Shown here piece after piece: positions 1-10,694 of a stretch of DNA of 64,000 nt. Position numbers and translations under genes: made by a program. Origin of the DNA: Pseudomonadota bacterium (GTDB lineage: Bacteria; Pseudomonadota; Alphaproteobacteria; Azospirillales; Azospirillaceae); the NCBI GenBank assembly GCA_023411035.1, contig JAEYPE010000146.1, forward strand, positions 34,091 to 98,090, read 5' to 3'. The notes under the pieces were generated by a model, which saw only the letters and a program-made list of their open reading frames with translations, was not told where the DNA came from and ran no database searches. The stretch's first letter is position 1; each line of letters begins with the position of its first letter.

Positions 1-1
1 C

Positions 2-2077
2 GGCGCCTTCGCCAACTTCGTCGCCCAGGACAAGGAAGCCCGCGCCCGCACCCAGAGCATGGAAACCCGCGCCCAGGCCCTGCGGGAGATCGCGGAGAAG
101 ATCGGCAAGCAGCAGTCCGACCGCTATGACCAGAACATGGTCAGCCTGAAGGATGCGGAGCATGCGGTGAAGCAGAGCCGCGACACCTCCGACCGCGCCG
201 ACCGGCTGATCGAGATGGTGCTGGAGGCGCGGCGCCTGCAGGCCGACCTCGCGCACACCCGCAATCCCGCGACGATGGAAGCCGCCGGAGAGGCCATCGC
301 GGCGCTGCTGGCCAACGCGGAAACCATCGAGAAGGATCTGGTCGGCACCAACGACGAGGAACTGGCCAAGCAGATCGTCACCATCGCCAATGCCTATCGC
401 ACCAGCTTCCAGCAGGGCCGTGGCGACGGAACCGCGGAGCTGAGCGGTGCGCGCATCCAGATTCTGGACCGCAACGCCCGCCAGATCCAGGATCTCGCCC
501 ACGAGATGCAGGAAAACCAGTCGATGGTTTCCAGTGCGCTCCAGGAGGCCGCGAACTTCGCCCAGAGCGAGGTGAACGAGGCCGTTCTGCTGCGTGGCAT
601 CGCCTTGCGCCTGATCCAGAGCGCGCAGTCCGCCATGCTGGGGCAGCGCGACTTCATCCTGCTCGGCGGGGAAGGGGCGCGCACGACGGTGTCCTCGGCG
701 GTGACGCAGACGCTGGATCTCGCCAAGCAGGCCGGCGCGGTGCTGGTCGATGCGGAAGGCCGCGCGCTGATCGCCGCCATAACCGAGGCCGCCCAGGCGT
801 TCGACACGGAGTTCGCCGCCCTCGTCGCCGCCAGCGACAACCAGCGCGCCGCGTCGAAGTCCATGGCCAAGGCCGCGGGCGACGTCAGCGAGCAGGTGGC
901 CCGCCTCGTCTCCATCCAGCGCGACGACCGCGAGGACGGGCGCAGCGGGGCCGAGATCATCATCATCGTCGGCGCCGCCATCGCGCTGGCGCTGGGCATC
1001 ATCATGGCCCTGATCATCGACCGCGCCATCACCCACCCGATGCACGCCATGACCAAGGCCATGAAGCGGCTGGCCGAAGGCGATCTGGCGGTGGACATCC
1101 CCGGCAGCGACCGCAAGGACGAACTGCGCGCCATGGCCGACGCGCTGAGCGTCTTCAAGGAAAACGCCCTGGAGATGCAGCGCATGGAGGGCGAGCGGGA
1201 GGAAATGCGGCGGCAGATCGACGCCGACCGCCGCCGCACCATGAACGAGTTCGCCAACGGCTTCGAGCAGGCGGTGTCGGGAGTCGTCCAGTCGCTGACC
1301 GAATCCGCCGGCAATCTGGGCCGCGACGCGCAGGAGATGTCGTCCGACGCGGCCCTGACCACCGCCAAGTCCAGCGCCGTCGCCGCGGCGTCGGAGCAAG
1401 CGTCCAGCAACGTGCAGACCGTCGCGGCGGCGGCGGAGGAACTGTCCTCCTCCATCGCGGAGATTTCCCGCCAGCTCAACGACAGCTCGCAGGTCGCGGT
1501 GGGCGCCGCGGCCAAGGCGACGGAGACCAACGGCATCGTCGAAGGTCTGGCCGAAGCGGCGCAACGCATCGGGCAGGTGGTGGACCTGATCGGCGAGATC
1601 GCGGAGCAGACCAACCTGCTGGCTCTGAACGCGACCATCGAGGCCGCCCGCGCCGGGGAGGCCGGCAAGGGCTTCGCCGTGGTGGCGACGGAGGTGAAGA
1701 ACCTCGCCGGTCAGACCGCCAAGGCGACCGAGGAGATTTCCAGCCAGGTGGCGCAGATGCAGGCGGCGACGGGCGGGGCGGTGAACGCCATCCGCACCAT
1801 CTCCGACGCGGTCGGCACCATCAGCACCACCGTGACCGAGATCGCCCGCGCCATGGAGCAGCAGGGTCTCGCCACCCGCGAGATCGCCCAGAACGTCAAT
1901 CAGGCCGCCGAGGGCACACAGGAGGTGATGCACCACATCGCCGAGGTGACCCACGCCGCCAGCAAGACCGGCGGAGCCGCCGACGCGGTTCTGAGCGCCA
2001 GCCGCACGCTGGCCCGTCAGGCCGAGCATCTCCGGTCCGAGGTGCAGGGCTTCCTGAACAAGGTGCGGACCGCCTGA
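2..2077 (+). CDS. Methyl-accepting chemotaxis protein, 5' end cut by window edge
   Basis: Membrane chemoreceptor that would signal to CheA/CheW. The frame is open to the left window edge, so the start codon and first membrane segment lie outside; the ATG at 59 is internal. Seen here: a long helical sensor region rich in Ala, Glu and Gln (HBM/PilJ-like in character), a hydrophobic segment around 950-1025 ([19 protein letters not shown]), a HAMP linker (residues [20 protein letters not shown]), and the conserved signalling hairpin around 1590-1710 containing [19 protein letters not shown] and [13 protein letters not shown]. No C-terminal CheR-docking pentapeptide is visible; the protein ends VRTA. 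The ligand is unknown. Confidence 0.95.
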   Translation, partial: GAFANFVAQDKEARARTQSMETRAQALREIAEKIGKQQSDRYDQNMVSLKDAEHAVKQSRDTSDRADRLIEMVLEARRLQADLAHTRNPATMEAAGEAIAALLANAETIEKDLVGTNDEELAKQIVTIANAYRTSFQQGRGDGTAELSGARIQILDRNARQIQDLAHEMQENQSMVSSALQEAANFAQSEVNEAVLLRGIALRLIQSAQSAMLGQRDFILLGGEGARTTVSSAVTQTLDLAKQAGAVLVDAEGRALIAAITEAAQAFDTEFAALVAASDNQRAASKSMAKAAGDVSEQVARLVSIQRDDREDGRSGAEIIIIVGAAIALALGIIMALIIDRAITHPMHAMTKAMKRLAEGDLAVDIPGSDRKDELRAMADALSVFKENALEMQRMEGEREEMRRQIDADRRRTMNEFANGFEQAVSGVVQSLTESAGNLGRDAQEMSSDAALTTAKSSAVAAASEQASSNVQTVAAAAEELSSSIAEISRQLNDSSQVAVGAAAKATETNGIVEGLAEAAQRIGQVVDLIGEIAEQTNLLALNATIEAARAGEAGKGFAVVATEVKNLAGQTAKATEEISSQVAQMQAATGGAVNAIRTISDAVGTISTTVTEIARAMEQQGLATREIAQNVNQAAEGTQEVMHHIAEVTHAASKTGGAADAVLSASRTLARQAEHLRSEVQGFLNKVRTA

Positions 2078-2210
2078 GTCACCTTCCGGGTCTTGTAATC
2101 CTGTCGGGGTTCCGCGGGCCGGGGTGACCGGAAAATCTCCCGGCCCGTCCCCGTTGCTTTCGCGCGGGGCATCTGTTAAGCCGCGCCGTGCCTCACGGAC
2201 GCGAGATCTC

Positions 2211-3446
2211 ATGGCTTTCCCCTTGTCACAGCGCGACTCCGCACGGGGAATTCCCGACGCGATTCTGGCGGGTCTGGCCGGCGTGGCCGCGGCGGCGCTC
2301 GGGCCGCTGGCGGCCTTGGCGCCGCGTGGGCTGCCGGTCTGGGCCATCCTGATCGCGCTGATCGGGCTGGCCGGTCTGGCCCGCCGGGGCGCCCTGGGGC
2401 GGCTGCAACGGGCGATGCCCGGCACGGCGGTGGTCCTCGCCTTCCTGTCGCTGGCGTCCCTGTCCATCCTGTGGAGCCCGTCGCCGCGCGCCGGTCTGAC
2501 GGTGGTGGAGATCGGCTACATCGGCCTTGGCGCGCTGGCGGGCGGGGCATGGCTGTCCTCCCTGCCGGGGGTGGAGGCGCGGCGGCTGACCGGCCTGTTC
2601 CTGGCGGGCGTGTTTGCCGGCGTGCTGCTGTTCGCGGTGGAAGCCGCGCTGGATTTCCCGCTGCACCGCTGGTGGAACCATGTGCCCGCGGGTGTGGAGA
2701 TTGCCGAAAGCAACGTGCCCAAGCGCACCGCGGTGCTGCTCTGCCTGCTGGTCTGGCCGGCGGCGATGGCGCTCGACCGGGCGGGGCGGCGCGGGGTGGC
2801 GGTCGCGTTGCCGGTGATCTTTGCCGGCGCCTGCCTGCTGCTGACCAGCCGGTCGGCCATGCTGGGGGTTGCCGCGGGCGGGGCGGCCTTCGCGCTTGCC
2901 GTCTGGTCGCCGCGGCTGGTCCGCGGGGCGCTGGCGGCGGTTCTGGGGGTGGCCTTCGCCTTCGTGTTGCCGCTGGTGCTGCTGTTCGACCGCGTGCTGA
3001 ACCTGGACGGGGCCGAGTGGCTGTTCCGGTCCGCCCAGCACCGGGTGGAGATCTGGGGCATGGCCGCCGACCGCGCGCTGGAGACGCCCTTCTTCGGGCA
3101 GGGCATCGACGCCTCCCGCGCGCTGGAGCCGGAGGGGGCGGTGTCCCGTTTCGGCACGCTGACCGACAGCCTGCTGCCGCTGCATCCCCACAACGCCTTC
3201 CTGCAAATCTGGCTGGAGCTTGGCGCCTTGGGCGCGGCGCTGGCCCTGGCGGCGGCGCTGCTTCTGCTGCTCGGCACGGGGCGGATGGAACGGCGGCTGC
3301 AACCCTTCGCGCTGGCCCTCTTCGCCTCGGCGCTGGCCATGGCGAGCACGGCCTACGGCATCTGGCAGGCGTGGTGGATGGGCGGCATGCTGGCCGCCGG
3401 GCTGATGCTCCGGCTGGCCGCCCGCACTCCGGCGGGGGGCGAATGA
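2211..3446 (+). CDS. O-antigen ligase family (WaaL/Wzy-like) membrane protein
   Basis: Polytopic inner-membrane protein of about 411 residues, almost entirely hydrophobic helices rich in Ala, Gly and Leu. A larger periplasmic-type loop contains QHRVEIWGMAADRALETPFF and HPHNAFLQIWLELG, the pattern typical of the Wzy_C/O-antigen ligase domain. Such proteins transfer or polymerise polysaccharide on lipid carriers. The ATG at 2211 is preferred over an in-frame GTG at 2124 because the extra residues are not hydrophobic and look like non-coding sequence. The stop overlaps the next start (ATGA), so it is translationally coupled to the GT9 gene. Ligase versus polymerase cannot be decided from sequence alone. 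Confidence 0.85.
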   Translation: MAFPLSQRDSARGIPDAILAGLAGVAAAALGPLAALAPRGLPVWAILIALIGLAGLARRGALGRLQRAMPGTAVVLAFLSLASLSILWSPSPRAGLTVVEIGYIGLGALAGGAWLSSLPGVEARRLTGLFLAGVFAGVLLFAVEAALDFPLHRWWNHVPAGVEIAESNVPKRTAVLLCLLVWPAAMALDRAGRRGVAVALPVIFAGACLLLTSRSAMLGVAAGGAAFALAVWSPRLVRGALAAVLGVAFAFVLPLVLLFDRVLNLDGAEWLFRSAQHRVEIWGMAADRALETPFFGQGIDASRALEPEGAVSRFGTLTDSLLPLHPHNAFLQIWLELGALGAALALAAALLLLLGTGRMERRLQPFALALFASALAMASTAYGIWQAWWMGGMLAAGLMLRLAARTPAGGE

Positions 3447-4399
3447 CGGCGGAAAGCGGCACCGGGAGCGGCACCGGGCGCCGCCGCGTCCTGGTCATCA
3501 AGCTGGGCGCCTTCGGCGATTTCTTCCTGGCCCAGACCGCCTTTTCCGCCATCCGGCGGCACCATGCCGGCGACCATCTGGCACTGATGACGCTGCCGTC
3601 CCTGGCTTCGCTCGCCCGCCTCAGCGGCCTGTTCGACGAGGTGCTGGAAGACCCGCGGGAACGCTCTCTGGGTTCGTACCTGCGCATCCGCCGGCTGCTG
3701 CGCGCCGGACGCTTCGACCGGGTTTACGATCTCCAGGCGCAGCCGCGCACCGACCGTTACTGGTGGCTGCTCGCCCCCGGCCCCTGGCCGGAATGGTCGG
3801 GCACGGCCTGGGGCGCCTCGCACCGCGACCGGTATCCGGGGCGGCGCAAGGTGCCGGTGATCGAGCGCTACACCCGGCAACTGGCCCCCTTCGGCATCGT
3901 GCCGGACGCGGTGCCGGACCTTTCCTGGCTCGACGCCGACACCAGCGGCTTCGGCATCGCGGCGCCCTACGCGCTGCTGATCCCCGGCTCCTCCCCCGGA
4001 CGGCCCGACAAGCGCTGGCCGGTGGAGCGCTACGGCGAACTGGCGCGGGCGCTGGCGGCGCGCGGGATCACGCCGGTGGTGCTTGGCACGGCCATCGAGG
4101 CGGATCTTGCGAAGGCCATCCTTGCCGCCTGCCCGCAGGCCGTGGACCTGACGAGCCGCACCAGCGTGCCGCAGATCGCGGGGCTGGCCCGCCGGGCCTG
4201 GGCGGCGGCCGGCAACGACACCGGCCCCACCCATCTGGTCGCAACCGTCGGCTGTCCGACGTTGGGGCTGTTTTGTGACGCCTCCGTCCCCATCCACGCC
4301 AACGGGCCGCGCATGGTCATCCACCACCGTCCGACCTTCGCGGAGATGGACGTGGCCGGGGTGCTGGGTGCCATGGACGCTTTACCGTCGAACCGATAG
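3443..4399 (+). CDS. Glycosyltransferase family 9 (heptosyltransferase-like)
   Basis: 318-residue GT9 protein. The N-terminus, after a short Gly/Ser/Thr-rich lead, has RVLVIKLGAFGDFFLAQTAF, the family signature of ADP-heptose:LPS heptosyltransferases. The C-terminal half has LLIPGSSPGRPDKRWP and AGNDTGPTHLVATVGCPTLG, the nucleotide-sugar binding region. It probably adds a heptose or similar sugar during LPS or surface-glycan assembly at the cytoplasmic face of the inner membrane. It overlaps the upstream O-antigen ligase-like gene by four bases and is followed after 27 bases by a third membrane protein gene, suggesting one operon. The exact donor and acceptor are not predictable. Confidence 0.9.
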   Translation: MTAESGTGSGTGRRRVLVIKLGAFGDFFLAQTAFSAIRRHHAGDHLALMTLPSLASLARLSGLFDEVLEDPRERSLGSYLRIRRLLRAGRFDRVYDLQAQPRTDRYWWLLAPGPWPEWSGTAWGASHRDRYPGRRKVPVIERYTRQLAPFGIVPDAVPDLSWLDADTSGFGIAAPYALLIPGSSPGRPDKRWPVERYGELARALAARGITPVVLGTAIEADLAKAILAACPQAVDLTSRTSVPQIAGLARRAWAAAGNDTGPTHLVATVGCPTLGLFCDASVPIHANGPRMVIHHRPTFAEMDVAGVLGAMDALPSNR

Positions 4400-4426
4400 A
4401 GTGCGCGCGGCCATTTTACAGGAGCC

Positions 4427-5422
4427 ATGCAGGATTTGAGCAGCCAGGACGCCAGCGCCATGCCCGCGGAGGCGGTCACCCTGCCCGCAGCGAAGCCGGG
4501 CGGGCGGTTGATGCTGCTTGCGAAGCTGGCGGTCACGCTGGCCGTTCTGGGGGTGCTCGGCTTCAAGGCGGACTGGGCGGCGCTGCTGGCGCGGGTCGCC
4601 GGGGCCGATCCCGTCTGGCTGGCCGCCGGTTTCCTGGCGAAGCTGCTGGCCGTGGTCTGCGCCGGGGAGCGCTGGCGCGACGCCCTGCGCGCGACCGGGG
4701 AACGGGTGTCGCACGGGCTGGCGATGCGGCTGATGTTCACCGGCCTGTTCTTCGGGCAGGTGCTGCCGGGGGCACTGGGCGGCGACGTGGTGCGCGGCTG
4801 GCTGACCTACCGGGGCGGAGCGTCTTCCTCCGCCGTGCTGCTGGCTCTCGTGCTGGACCGGTTGCTGGCGCTGATCGGCTGTGTCGCGCTCCTGTTCCTC
4901 GGCCTGCCGCATCTCGTCGCCACCGCCCCGCCCGCCGTCGCCTGGGCCGGGCCGGGGGCCGTGGCGCTGATCGCCCTCGGTATGGTCGTGGGGCTCCAGG
5001 CGGACCGCATTCCGCTGCCGGGCTTCCTGCTGCGTCCGCCGGTCCGGGCGGCGCAGGCGCTGGTGGCGCGGCTGCGCGGCGCGCTGCTCAGCCGGGCGGC
5101 GCTGGCCGGGCTGCTGCACAGCGCGGCGGTGCATTTTTGCACGGTCTTCGCGGTGGTCGCCTACGCCCACGCGCTGGGCATTCACGTGGGGGTGCTGGAC
5201 GCGCTGGCCGTCGTGCCGATGACCATCTTCGCGGCGGCCCTGCCGATTTCGTTGAACGGCTGGGGCGTGCGGGAAGGGGCTTTCGTCGCCGGATTCGCGC
5301 TCTACGGGCTGGGGGCGACCGACGCGCTGGCCCTGTCGCTGATGATCGGCCTGTCGGTCACCCTGTCGTCGCTGCCCGGCGGCCTGCTCTGGTTCAGCCT
5401 GAAGAGGGCGAAAGGTCCCTGA
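4427..5422 (+). CDS. UPF0104 / LPG-synthase-type transmembrane protein
   Basis: 331-residue integral membrane protein of the lysylphosphatidylglycerol synthase TM region family (UPF0104, Pfam LPG_synthase_TM). It has about eight hydrophobic segments; family-like motifs include [20 protein letters not shown] near residues 105-125 and [15 protein letters not shown] near 270. Members lacking the soluble synthase domain are usually found beside polysaccharide or lipid genes; their biochemical role is mostly unproven. It lies 27 bases behind the GT9 gene, same strand, completing the envelope trio. Its 3' end overlaps the convergent queG gene by 29 bases. Confidence 0.85.
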   Translation: MQDLSSQDASAMPAEAVTLPAAKPGGRLMLLAKLAVTLAVLGVLGFKADWAALLARVAGADPVWLAAGFLAKLLAVVCAGERWRDALRATGERVSHGLAMRLMFTGLFFGQVLPGALGGDVVRGWLTYRGGASSSAVLLALVLDRLLALIGCVALLFLGLPHLVATAPPAVAWAGPGAVALIALGMVVGLQADRIPLPGFLLRPPVRAAQALVARLRGALLSRAALAGLLHSAAVHFCTVFAVVAYAHALGIHVGVLDALAVVPMTIFAAALPISLNGWGVREGAFVAGFALYGLGATDALALSLMIGLSVTLSSLPGGLLWFSLKRAKGP

Positions 5423-6455
5423 GCCGCGCCAGCGCCCAGCCCGCGGCATCGCGCACCACCTCGCTCGGGTCGTTCAGCAGGCGTTCGGCCGCCGGGGCGA
5501 GGCGGGCGTCGCTGCTGTTGCCCAACGCGACCAGCACGTTGCGCACGAAGCGGTCACGCCCGATCCGTTTGATGGGGGAACCGCTGAAGACCTGCCGGAA
5601 GCCCGCGTCGTCCAACTGCGCCAGATCGGCCAGCCGGGGCGCCGTCAGTTCCGCCCGCGGCAGGAAGGCCGCCTCGCGGGAGCGCCGGGCGAACTTGTTC
5701 CAGGGGCAGGCGGCCAGGCAGTCGTCGCAGCCGTAGATGCGGTTGCCCATCAGCGGGCGCAGGTCTTCCGGGATCGGCCCCTTGTGCTCGATCGTCAGGT
5801 AGGAGATGCAGCGCCGCGCGTCCAACTGGTTGGGGGCGGGAAAGGCGGCGGTGGGGCAGGCGTCCAGGCAGCGCCGGCACTGGCCGCAGCGGTCCACCCC
5901 CGGCGGGTCCGGCGTCAGTTCCAGCGTCGTGTAGACCTCCCCCAGGAACAGCCAGGAGCCGTGGGATCGCGACACGAGGTTGGTGTGCTTGCCCTGCCAG
6001 CCCAGCCCGGCCTTCTCGGCCAGCGGCTTCTCCATCACCGGGGCGGTGTCCACGAAGACCTTCAACTCCGCCTTGAAGCGGTGGGCGATCCACTGGCCCA
6101 GCGTCTTCAGCCGGCCCTTGATGAGGTCGTGATAGTCGCGGTTCTTCGCATAGACCGAGACGATGCCCCGGTCGGGATGCGCCAGCAGGGCGCGCGGGTC
6201 CTCCGCCGGGGCGTAGCTGGTGCCGAGCGCGATGACGGTCCGCGCCTCCGGCCACAGGGCCTGGGGATGGGCGCGCTGGTCGGCCCGGTCCGCCATCCAG
6301 CCCATGTCGCCGTGCCGGCCCTGGCGCAGGAATTCGGCCAGCCGCGTCTTGGCCTCCTCGCCCAGTTCCGCCTTGGCGAATCCAACGGCGTCGAAGCCCA
6401 GCGACAGGGCACGGTCGCGGATGGCTTCGCGGGTGGAGATGGCGGGGTCGGGCAT
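5394..6455 (-). CDS. queG: Epoxyqueuosine reductase
   Basis: Cobalamin-dependent, two-cluster [4Fe-4S] enzyme that reduces epoxyqueuosine to queuosine in tRNA, the last step of the pathway. 353 residues. Seen: VDTAPVMEK near residue 134 (the Asp is the family catalytic acid), [12 protein letters not shown] near 188-199 and [10 protein letters not shown] near 243, giving the two ferredoxin-like cluster motifs, then a HEAT-like C-terminus with [15 protein letters not shown]. It is the last gene of the minus-strand queuosine group, 84 bases after queF with a dispersed-repeat-like hairpin between them. Confidence 0.96.
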   Translation of the reverse strand: MPDPAISTREAIRDRALSLGFDAVGFAKAELGEEAKTRLAEFLRQGRHGDMGWMADRADQRAHPQALWPEARTVIALGTSYAPAEDPRALLAHPDRGIVSVYAKNRDYHDLIKGRLKTLGQWIAHRFKAELKVFVDTAPVMEKPLAEKAGLGWQGKHTNLVSRSHGSWLFLGEVYTTLELTPDPPGVDRCGQCRRCLDACPTAAFPAPNQLDARRCISYLTIEHKGPIPEDLRPLMGNRIYGCDDCLAACPWNKFARRSREAAFLPRAELTAPRLADLAQLDDAGFRQVFSGSPIKRIGRDRFVRNVLVALGNSSDARLAPAAERLLNDPSEVVRDAAGWALARLRDLSPSSG

Positions 6456-6494
6456 GGCGATACGTCCGGCAAAAGCGCAACCCCCTCACCCTAA

Positions 6495-6517
6495 CCCTCT
6501 CCCCAGAGGGGAGAGGG
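6495..6517. repeat. Perfect hairpin in a dispersed CCCTCTCC-type intergenic repeat
   Basis: Arms CCCTCTCCCC and GGGGAGAGGG flank a 3-base AGA loop; a purine/pyrimidine-biased flank (CCCCTCACCCTAA, from about 6481) precedes it. This resembles short palindromic repeats scattered between genes in many high-GC proteobacteria. It sits between queF and queG and could weaken or terminate transcription into queG, but there is no T-run on the minus-strand exit, so a repeat is the better description. Confidence 0.6.
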
Positions 6518-6539
6518 GACTTTCAAGGGGGAATTGGGA

Positions 6540-7004
6540 TCAGCCGCGGCCACGGTAAGGCTGGACCTCCTGCGGCGGAATCCACACGCCTTTCGGCGGT
6601 TCGCCGGTGGCGTAGAACACGTCGATGGGGATGCCGCCGCGCGGGTACCAGTAGCCGCCGATGCGCAGCCACACCGGCTTCAGCTCATCCACCAGGCGCT
6701 TGCCGATGCCGACGGTACAGGCTTCGTGGAAGGCGCCGTGATTGCGGAAGCTGGTCAGGAACAGCTTCAGCGACTTGGATTCGACCAGCCAATCGCCGGG
6801 CACATAGTCGATGACCAGATGGGCGAAGTCCGGCTGGCCGGTGATCGGGCAAAGCGAGGTGAATTCCGGCGCGGTGAAGCGCACGACATAGGCTTCGCCG
6901 GGGTTCGGGTTCGGCACGCGCTCCAGCACCGCCTCTTCCGGCGTCTTCGGCTGGACGGTCGCGCCGCCAAGCTGCGTCAGGCCGGAGTAGATGTTTTCAG
7001 GCAT
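6540..7004 (-). CDS. queF: NADPH-dependent 7-cyano-7-deazaguanine reductase
   Basis: Reduces preQ0 to preQ1, the substrate of bacterial TGT. 154 residues, matching the short type I (YkvM-like) form. Seen: catalytic Cys52 and Asp59 in [12 protein letters not shown], and the QueF signature ESKSLK at 75-80, followed by FRNHGAFHE. Its ATG overlaps the end of tgt by eight bases, so the two are translationally coupled. Cytoplasmic. Confidence 0.97.
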   Translation of the reverse strand: MPENIYSGLTQLGGATVQPKTPEEAVLERVPNPNPGEAYVVRFTAPEFTSLCPITGQPDFAHLVIDYVPGDWLVESKSLKLFLTSFRNHGAFHEACTVGIGKRLVDELKPVWLRIGGYWYPRGGIPIDVFYATGEPPKGVWIPPQEVQPYRGRG

Positions 7005-8199
7005 CGGCGGCTTCCTTTTTCGCGGGCTTCGCCGGTTTCGCCGGTTTGGCCTTCAGGGAGGCGAGCGGGTCCTCGGTGGCTGGGATGTCGCCTTCGTTCA
7101 GCCGGGCTTCCAGCGCGCTCGCGACCTCTTCGAACCGGCCGTCCTCGATGGCCTGCCGCAGTTCGGCCATCAGGTCCTGGTAATAGTGCAGGTTGTGCCA
7201 GGTCAGCAGCATCGGCCCCAGCATCTCGCCCGCCTTGAACAGATGATGCAGATAGGCACGGCTGTGGTTCCGGCAAGCGGGGCAGCCGCATTCCTCGTCC
7301 AGCGGGCGCTCGTCGTGGGCGTGGCGGGCGTTGCGGATGTTGATGGTGCCGCGCCGCACGAACGCCTGTCCGGTGCGGCCCGAGCGGGTGGGCATCACGC
7401 AGTCGAACATGTCCACGCCGCGCCGCACCGCCCCGATCAGGTCGCTGGGGCGCCCCACCCCCATCAGGTAGCGCGGGCGCTCCTTGACCATCAGCGGCTC
7501 GGTGAAGTCGAGCACGGTGAACATCGTCTCCTGCCCCTCGCCCACGGCCAGCCCGCCGATCGCGTAGCCGTCGAAGCCGATGTCGCTCAGCGCCGCCACG
7601 CTCTCCGCCCGCAGGTCCGGATAGACGCTGCCCTGCACGATGCCGAACAGACCGTAGCCGGGCCGCTCCACGAAGGCGTCCTTGCTGCGCTTCGCCCAGC
7701 GCATCGACAGGCGCATGGACGAAGCCGCCTGGGCCTCCGTCGCGGGGAAGGGGGTGCACTCGTCCAGGCACATGGTGATGTTGCTGTCCAGCAGATGCTG
7801 GATCTGGATGGAGCGTTCCGGCGTCAGATGGTGCTTGCTGCCGTCGAGGTGGGATTTGAAGGTCACCCCCTCCTCGGTCATGGTGCGCAGGTCCGACAGG
7901 GACATGACCTGGAAGCCGCCGCTGTCCGTCAGGATCGGCTTGTCCCAGTTCATGAAGCGGTGCAGGCCGCCCAACTGCCCGACGCGCTCCGCCGTGGGGC
8001 GCAGCATCAGGTGGTAGGTGTTGCCCAGCAGGATTTCCGCGCCGGTGGACTTCACCGCGTCGTTGGTCATCGCCTTGACGGTGGCGGCGGTGCCCACGGG
8101 CATGAAGGCCGGCGTGTTGATGACGCCGTGCGCGGTGGAAACCCGTCCGCGCCGGGCGCGCCCGTCGGTCTTGAGAAGTTCGAACCCGATCCCGGTCAT
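6997..8199 (-). CDS. tgt: tRNA-guanine(34) transglycosylase
   Basis: Exchanges guanine-34 for preQ1 in tRNAs with GUN anticodons. 400 residues. Seen: [11 protein letters not shown] (base-recognition Asp), [12 protein letters not shown] (nucleophile Asp), and the zinc site [17 protein letters not shown] near residue 320. The C-terminus has a Lys/Pro/Ala-rich tail ([14 protein letters not shown]) that is not part of the core fold. The start shares one base with the queA stop (TGATG), so tgt is coupled to queA. Confidence 0.97.
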   Translation of the reverse strand: MTGIGFELLKTDGRARRGRVSTAHGVINTPAFMPVGTAATVKAMTNDAVKSTGAEILLGNTYHLMLRPTAERVGQLGGLHRFMNWDKPILTDSGGFQVMSLSDLRTMTEEGVTFKSHLDGSKHHLTPERSIQIQHLLDSNITMCLDECTPFPATEAQAASSMRLSMRWAKRSKDAFVERPGYGLFGIVQGSVYPDLRAESVAALSDIGFDGYAIGGLAVGEGQETMFTVLDFTEPLMVKERPRYLMGVGRPSDLIGAVRRGVDMFDCVMPTRSGRTGQAFVRRGTINIRNARHAHDERPLDEECGCPACRNHSRAYLHHLFKAGEMLGPMLLTWHNLHYYQDLMAELRQAIEDGRFEEVASALEARLNEGDIPATEDPLASLKAKPAKPAKPAKKEAADA

Positions 8200-9218
8200 C
8201 ACACCCTCCGGAGCAGCGACGCGTCGCCGTAGCTGAAGAAACGATAGCCCTGGCCGATGGCGTGCGCGTAGGCCGCCTTCATCCGGTCCATGCCCGCGAA
8301 GGCGCAGACCAGCATGAACAGGGTGGAGCGGGGCAGATGGAAGTTGGTCACCAGAAGATCCACGATCTTGAAGCGGTATCCGGGGGTGATGAAGATGTCG
8401 GTGTCGCCGCTGAAGGGCCGGATCGTTCCGTCGTCCAGCCCCGCCGTCTCCAGGATGCGCAGCGCCGTGGTGCCGACCGACACGATGCGCCCGCCCGCGG
8501 CGCGGGTGGCGTTGATGGCGTCGGCGGTTTCCGCGGAAATTTCCCCCCATTCGCTGTGCATGCGGTGGTCGGCGATGTCGTCCACCTTCACCGGCAGGAA
8601 GGTTCCGGCCCCGACATGCAGCGTCACTGGCACGCGGCGGATGCCGCGCGCGTCGAGCGCGGCCAGAAGCTCCGGCGTGAAGTGCAGGCCGGCGGTGGGG
8701 GCGGCCACGGCGCCCTCTCGCGCGGCGAATACAGTCTGGTAGTCCGCCGCGTCCTGCTCGTCCGCCTCGCGCCGGATGTAGGGGGGCAGGGGCATCCGGC
8801 CATGGCGGTGCAGCGCCTCCATGAGATCCGCCCCGCCCTTGGAGAAGCGCAGGCGGACCTCCATCCCGTCCTTGGAAACCACCTCCGCCGCGAAATCGTC
8901 GGCGATGGCGATGACGTCGCCGGGCTTCAGCCGCTTGCCGGGGCGGGCGAAGGTTGCCCACTCCCGCTCGCCCTCGCGCTTGTGGAGGGTGATCTCCACC
9001 CGCACCTCGCCGCGCCGTCCATCGAGGCGGGCGGGGATCACGCGGGTGTCGTTGACGACCATCAGGTCGCCCGGCTCCAGCAGCGCGGGAAGGTCGCGCA
9101 CGGTGCGGTCATGCAGACGCTCCGCCACGTCCAGCAGACGGGCGGCGTCACGCGGCTTGGCCGGATGCTCGGCGATGCGGTCCGGCGGAAGGTCGAAATC
9201 GAAATCGGCGGTCTTCAT
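8199..9218 (-). CDS. queA: S-adenosylmethionine:tRNA ribosyltransferase-isomerase
   Basis: Transfers and isomerises the ribosyl moiety of SAM onto preQ1-tRNA to give epoxyqueuosine. 339 residues, normal length. Seen: N-terminal [14 protein letters not shown], then [27 protein letters not shown] and [19 protein letters not shown], all family signatures. It is the first queuosine gene of the operon and follows the ABC1-family gene by 57 bases on the same strand; no preQ1-riboswitch-like structure was recognised in that gap. Confidence 0.97.
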   Translation of the reverse strand: MKTADFDFDLPPDRIAEHPAKPRDAARLLDVAERLHDRTVRDLPALLEPGDLMVVNDTRVIPARLDGRRGEVRVEITLHKREGEREWATFARPGKRLKPGDVIAIADDFAAEVVSKDGMEVRLRFSKGGADLMEALHRHGRMPLPPYIRREADEQDAADYQTVFAAREGAVAAPTAGLHFTPELLAALDARGIRRVPVTLHVGAGTFLPVKVDDIADHRMHSEWGEISAETADAINATRAAGGRIVSVGTTALRILETAGLDDGTIRPFSGDTDIFITPGYRFKIVDLLVTNFHLPRSTLFMLVCAFAGMDRMKAAYAHAIGQGYRFFSYGDASLLRRV

Positions 9219-9275
9219 GGAAGCCGCTCGTATAGACCAAAGCGGTGGGGCGGGGGAAGCATTACGAATCGGCGC

Positions 9276-10622
9276 TTATTCGGGCAGGGGAAGGCTCTGG
9301 GCGGTCAGGGCGGCGGTCTGGCGGGCGTGCAGGGCGTCCACGTCGAAGCCGCGGATCGTCTCCTGGAACAGCCGGTACCAGTTCACCTCGGCCTGGAGAT
9401 GCAGGAAGACGGAGCCGAGACCGATGGCCGCGCGGTCCATGAAGACGAACTCCCGCGGCACCTCGACGCCGCCGACGCGGCGCAACTCGGCATGGACCTT
9501 GGCCGCCGTCTCGCGGCCATAATGGCCGGAGTTGGTTTCCTCGATGCGGCGGCTGCGGTCGTCCATGATCGGGGCGTAGACGAAGCGCGCCCAGATGTTC
9601 AGCACGTCCACCAGTTCCTTGGACGGGTTGCCGAAGCCCCAGGTGCGGTAGGCGTCCACCGCCTTGTCCTGGTTGCCGGTCTTCAGCGCGTCGTAGAGGT
9701 CGATCACCCCCTTCACGAAGCGGGCCGGGAAGACGCGGATGCAGCCGAAATCCAGCAGGTTGATGGAGCGGTCGGGCCGCACCGTGTAGTTCCCCAGATG
9801 CGGATCGCCGTGGATGATGCCGTAGCAATAGAAGGGCACGTACCAGGCCCGGAACATGTTCATCGCCAGTTCGTCGCGGGCGTCCGGATGGTCCTTCACG
9901 AAGTCGAGGATCTTGCGGCCCTCCACCCATTCCAGGGTCAGCAGCCGCCGGGTGGACAGGTCCGGCACCACCGCAGGGACATGGACGCCGGGGGTATCGG
10001 CCAGCATGGCGCGGTAGAGGCGCGCGTGCTTGGCCTCGCGTTCGTAGTCCAGTTCCTCGCGCAGCCGGGCGCCGATTTCCGCCTGGATCTGCTTGGTGGA
10101 GATCGCGCTGTCGGTGCGCTCGAACAGCGCGAAGATCAGCCCCAACTGGCGCAGGTCCGCCTCGACGGCGGAGGCCATGTCCGGGTACTGGAGCTTGCAG
10201 GCGAGATTCTGTCCGTCCAGCCCCACGGCCCGGTGCACCTGCCCCAGCGAGGCGGCGGCGGCGGCGTTATGCTCGAAATGCCGGAAGCGCTTGTGCCAGT
10301 GGGGGCCAAGCTCGCTCGCCATGCGGCGCTTGACGAAGGGCCAGCCCATGGACGGCGCGTCGGCCTGAAGCTGCGACAGCTCCTGCACATACTCGCGGGG
10401 CAGAGCGTCGGGGATGGTGGACAGCAGTTGCGCCACCTTCATCAGCGGTCCCTTCAGCCCGCCCAGCGCCGCGCGCAGTTCGGCGGCGTGGCGTTCCCGC
10501 TCCAGGGGGATGCCCAGCACCCGTTCCCCGGCGAAACGGGCCGCAAGGCCCCCCACGGCGGTCCCAACCCGCGCATACCGCGCGATCCGGCCGCCCAGCC
10601 TGTTCTCATCCGTGTTCGGCAT
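9276..10622 (-). CDS. ABC1/AarF/UbiB-family atypical kinase-like protein
   Basis: 448-residue protein of the ABC1 (UbiB/COQ8) family, atypical ATPases/kinases associated with quinone or lipid biology. Seen: GLKGPLMKVAQLLSTIPDALP near residue 55 (the KxGQ region, here with Ala for Gly), the Ala-rich loop AAAAASLGQVHRA near 125, a catalytic-loop-like HGDPHLGNY near 275 and the metal-binding INLLDFGCIRVFP near 285. No C-terminal membrane helices are evident. It is upstream of and co-directional with queA, so it may share a transcript with the queuosine genes, though no functional link is known. Confidence 0.9.
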   Translation of the reverse strand: MPNTDENRLGGRIARYARVGTAVGGLAARFAGERVLGIPLERERHAAELRAALGGLKGPLMKVAQLLSTIPDALPREYVQELSQLQADAPSMGWPFVKRRMASELGPHWHKRFRHFEHNAAAAASLGQVHRAVGLDGQNLACKLQYPDMASAVEADLRQLGLIFALFERTDSAISTKQIQAEIGARLREELDYEREAKHARLYRAMLADTPGVHVPAVVPDLSTRRLLTLEWVEGRKILDFVKDHPDARDELAMNMFRAWYVPFYCYGIIHGDPHLGNYTVRPDRSINLLDFGCIRVFPARFVKGVIDLYDALKTGNQDKAVDAYRTWGFGNPSKELVDVLNIWARFVYAPIMDDRSRRIEETNSGHYGRETAAKVHAELRRVGGVEVPREFVFMDRAAIGLGSVFLHLQAEVNWYRLFQETIRGFDVDALHARQTAALTAQSLPLPE

Positions 10623-10694
10623 GCCGAATAGGTGGGTGCGGCGGGGCCGAAAGGCGAGTCCCAGGCTGGACGGAACCGGAGCGCGCCGGCACCG

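Noticed and set aside
9219..9275. Possible preQ1 riboswitch before queA
   Set aside because: The gap is only 57 bases and no preQ1 aptamer-like hairpin with an A-rich tail was recognised.
8262..10631. 789-codon open frame on the plus strand
   Set aside because: Opposite queA and the ABC1 gene, both certain; shadow composition.
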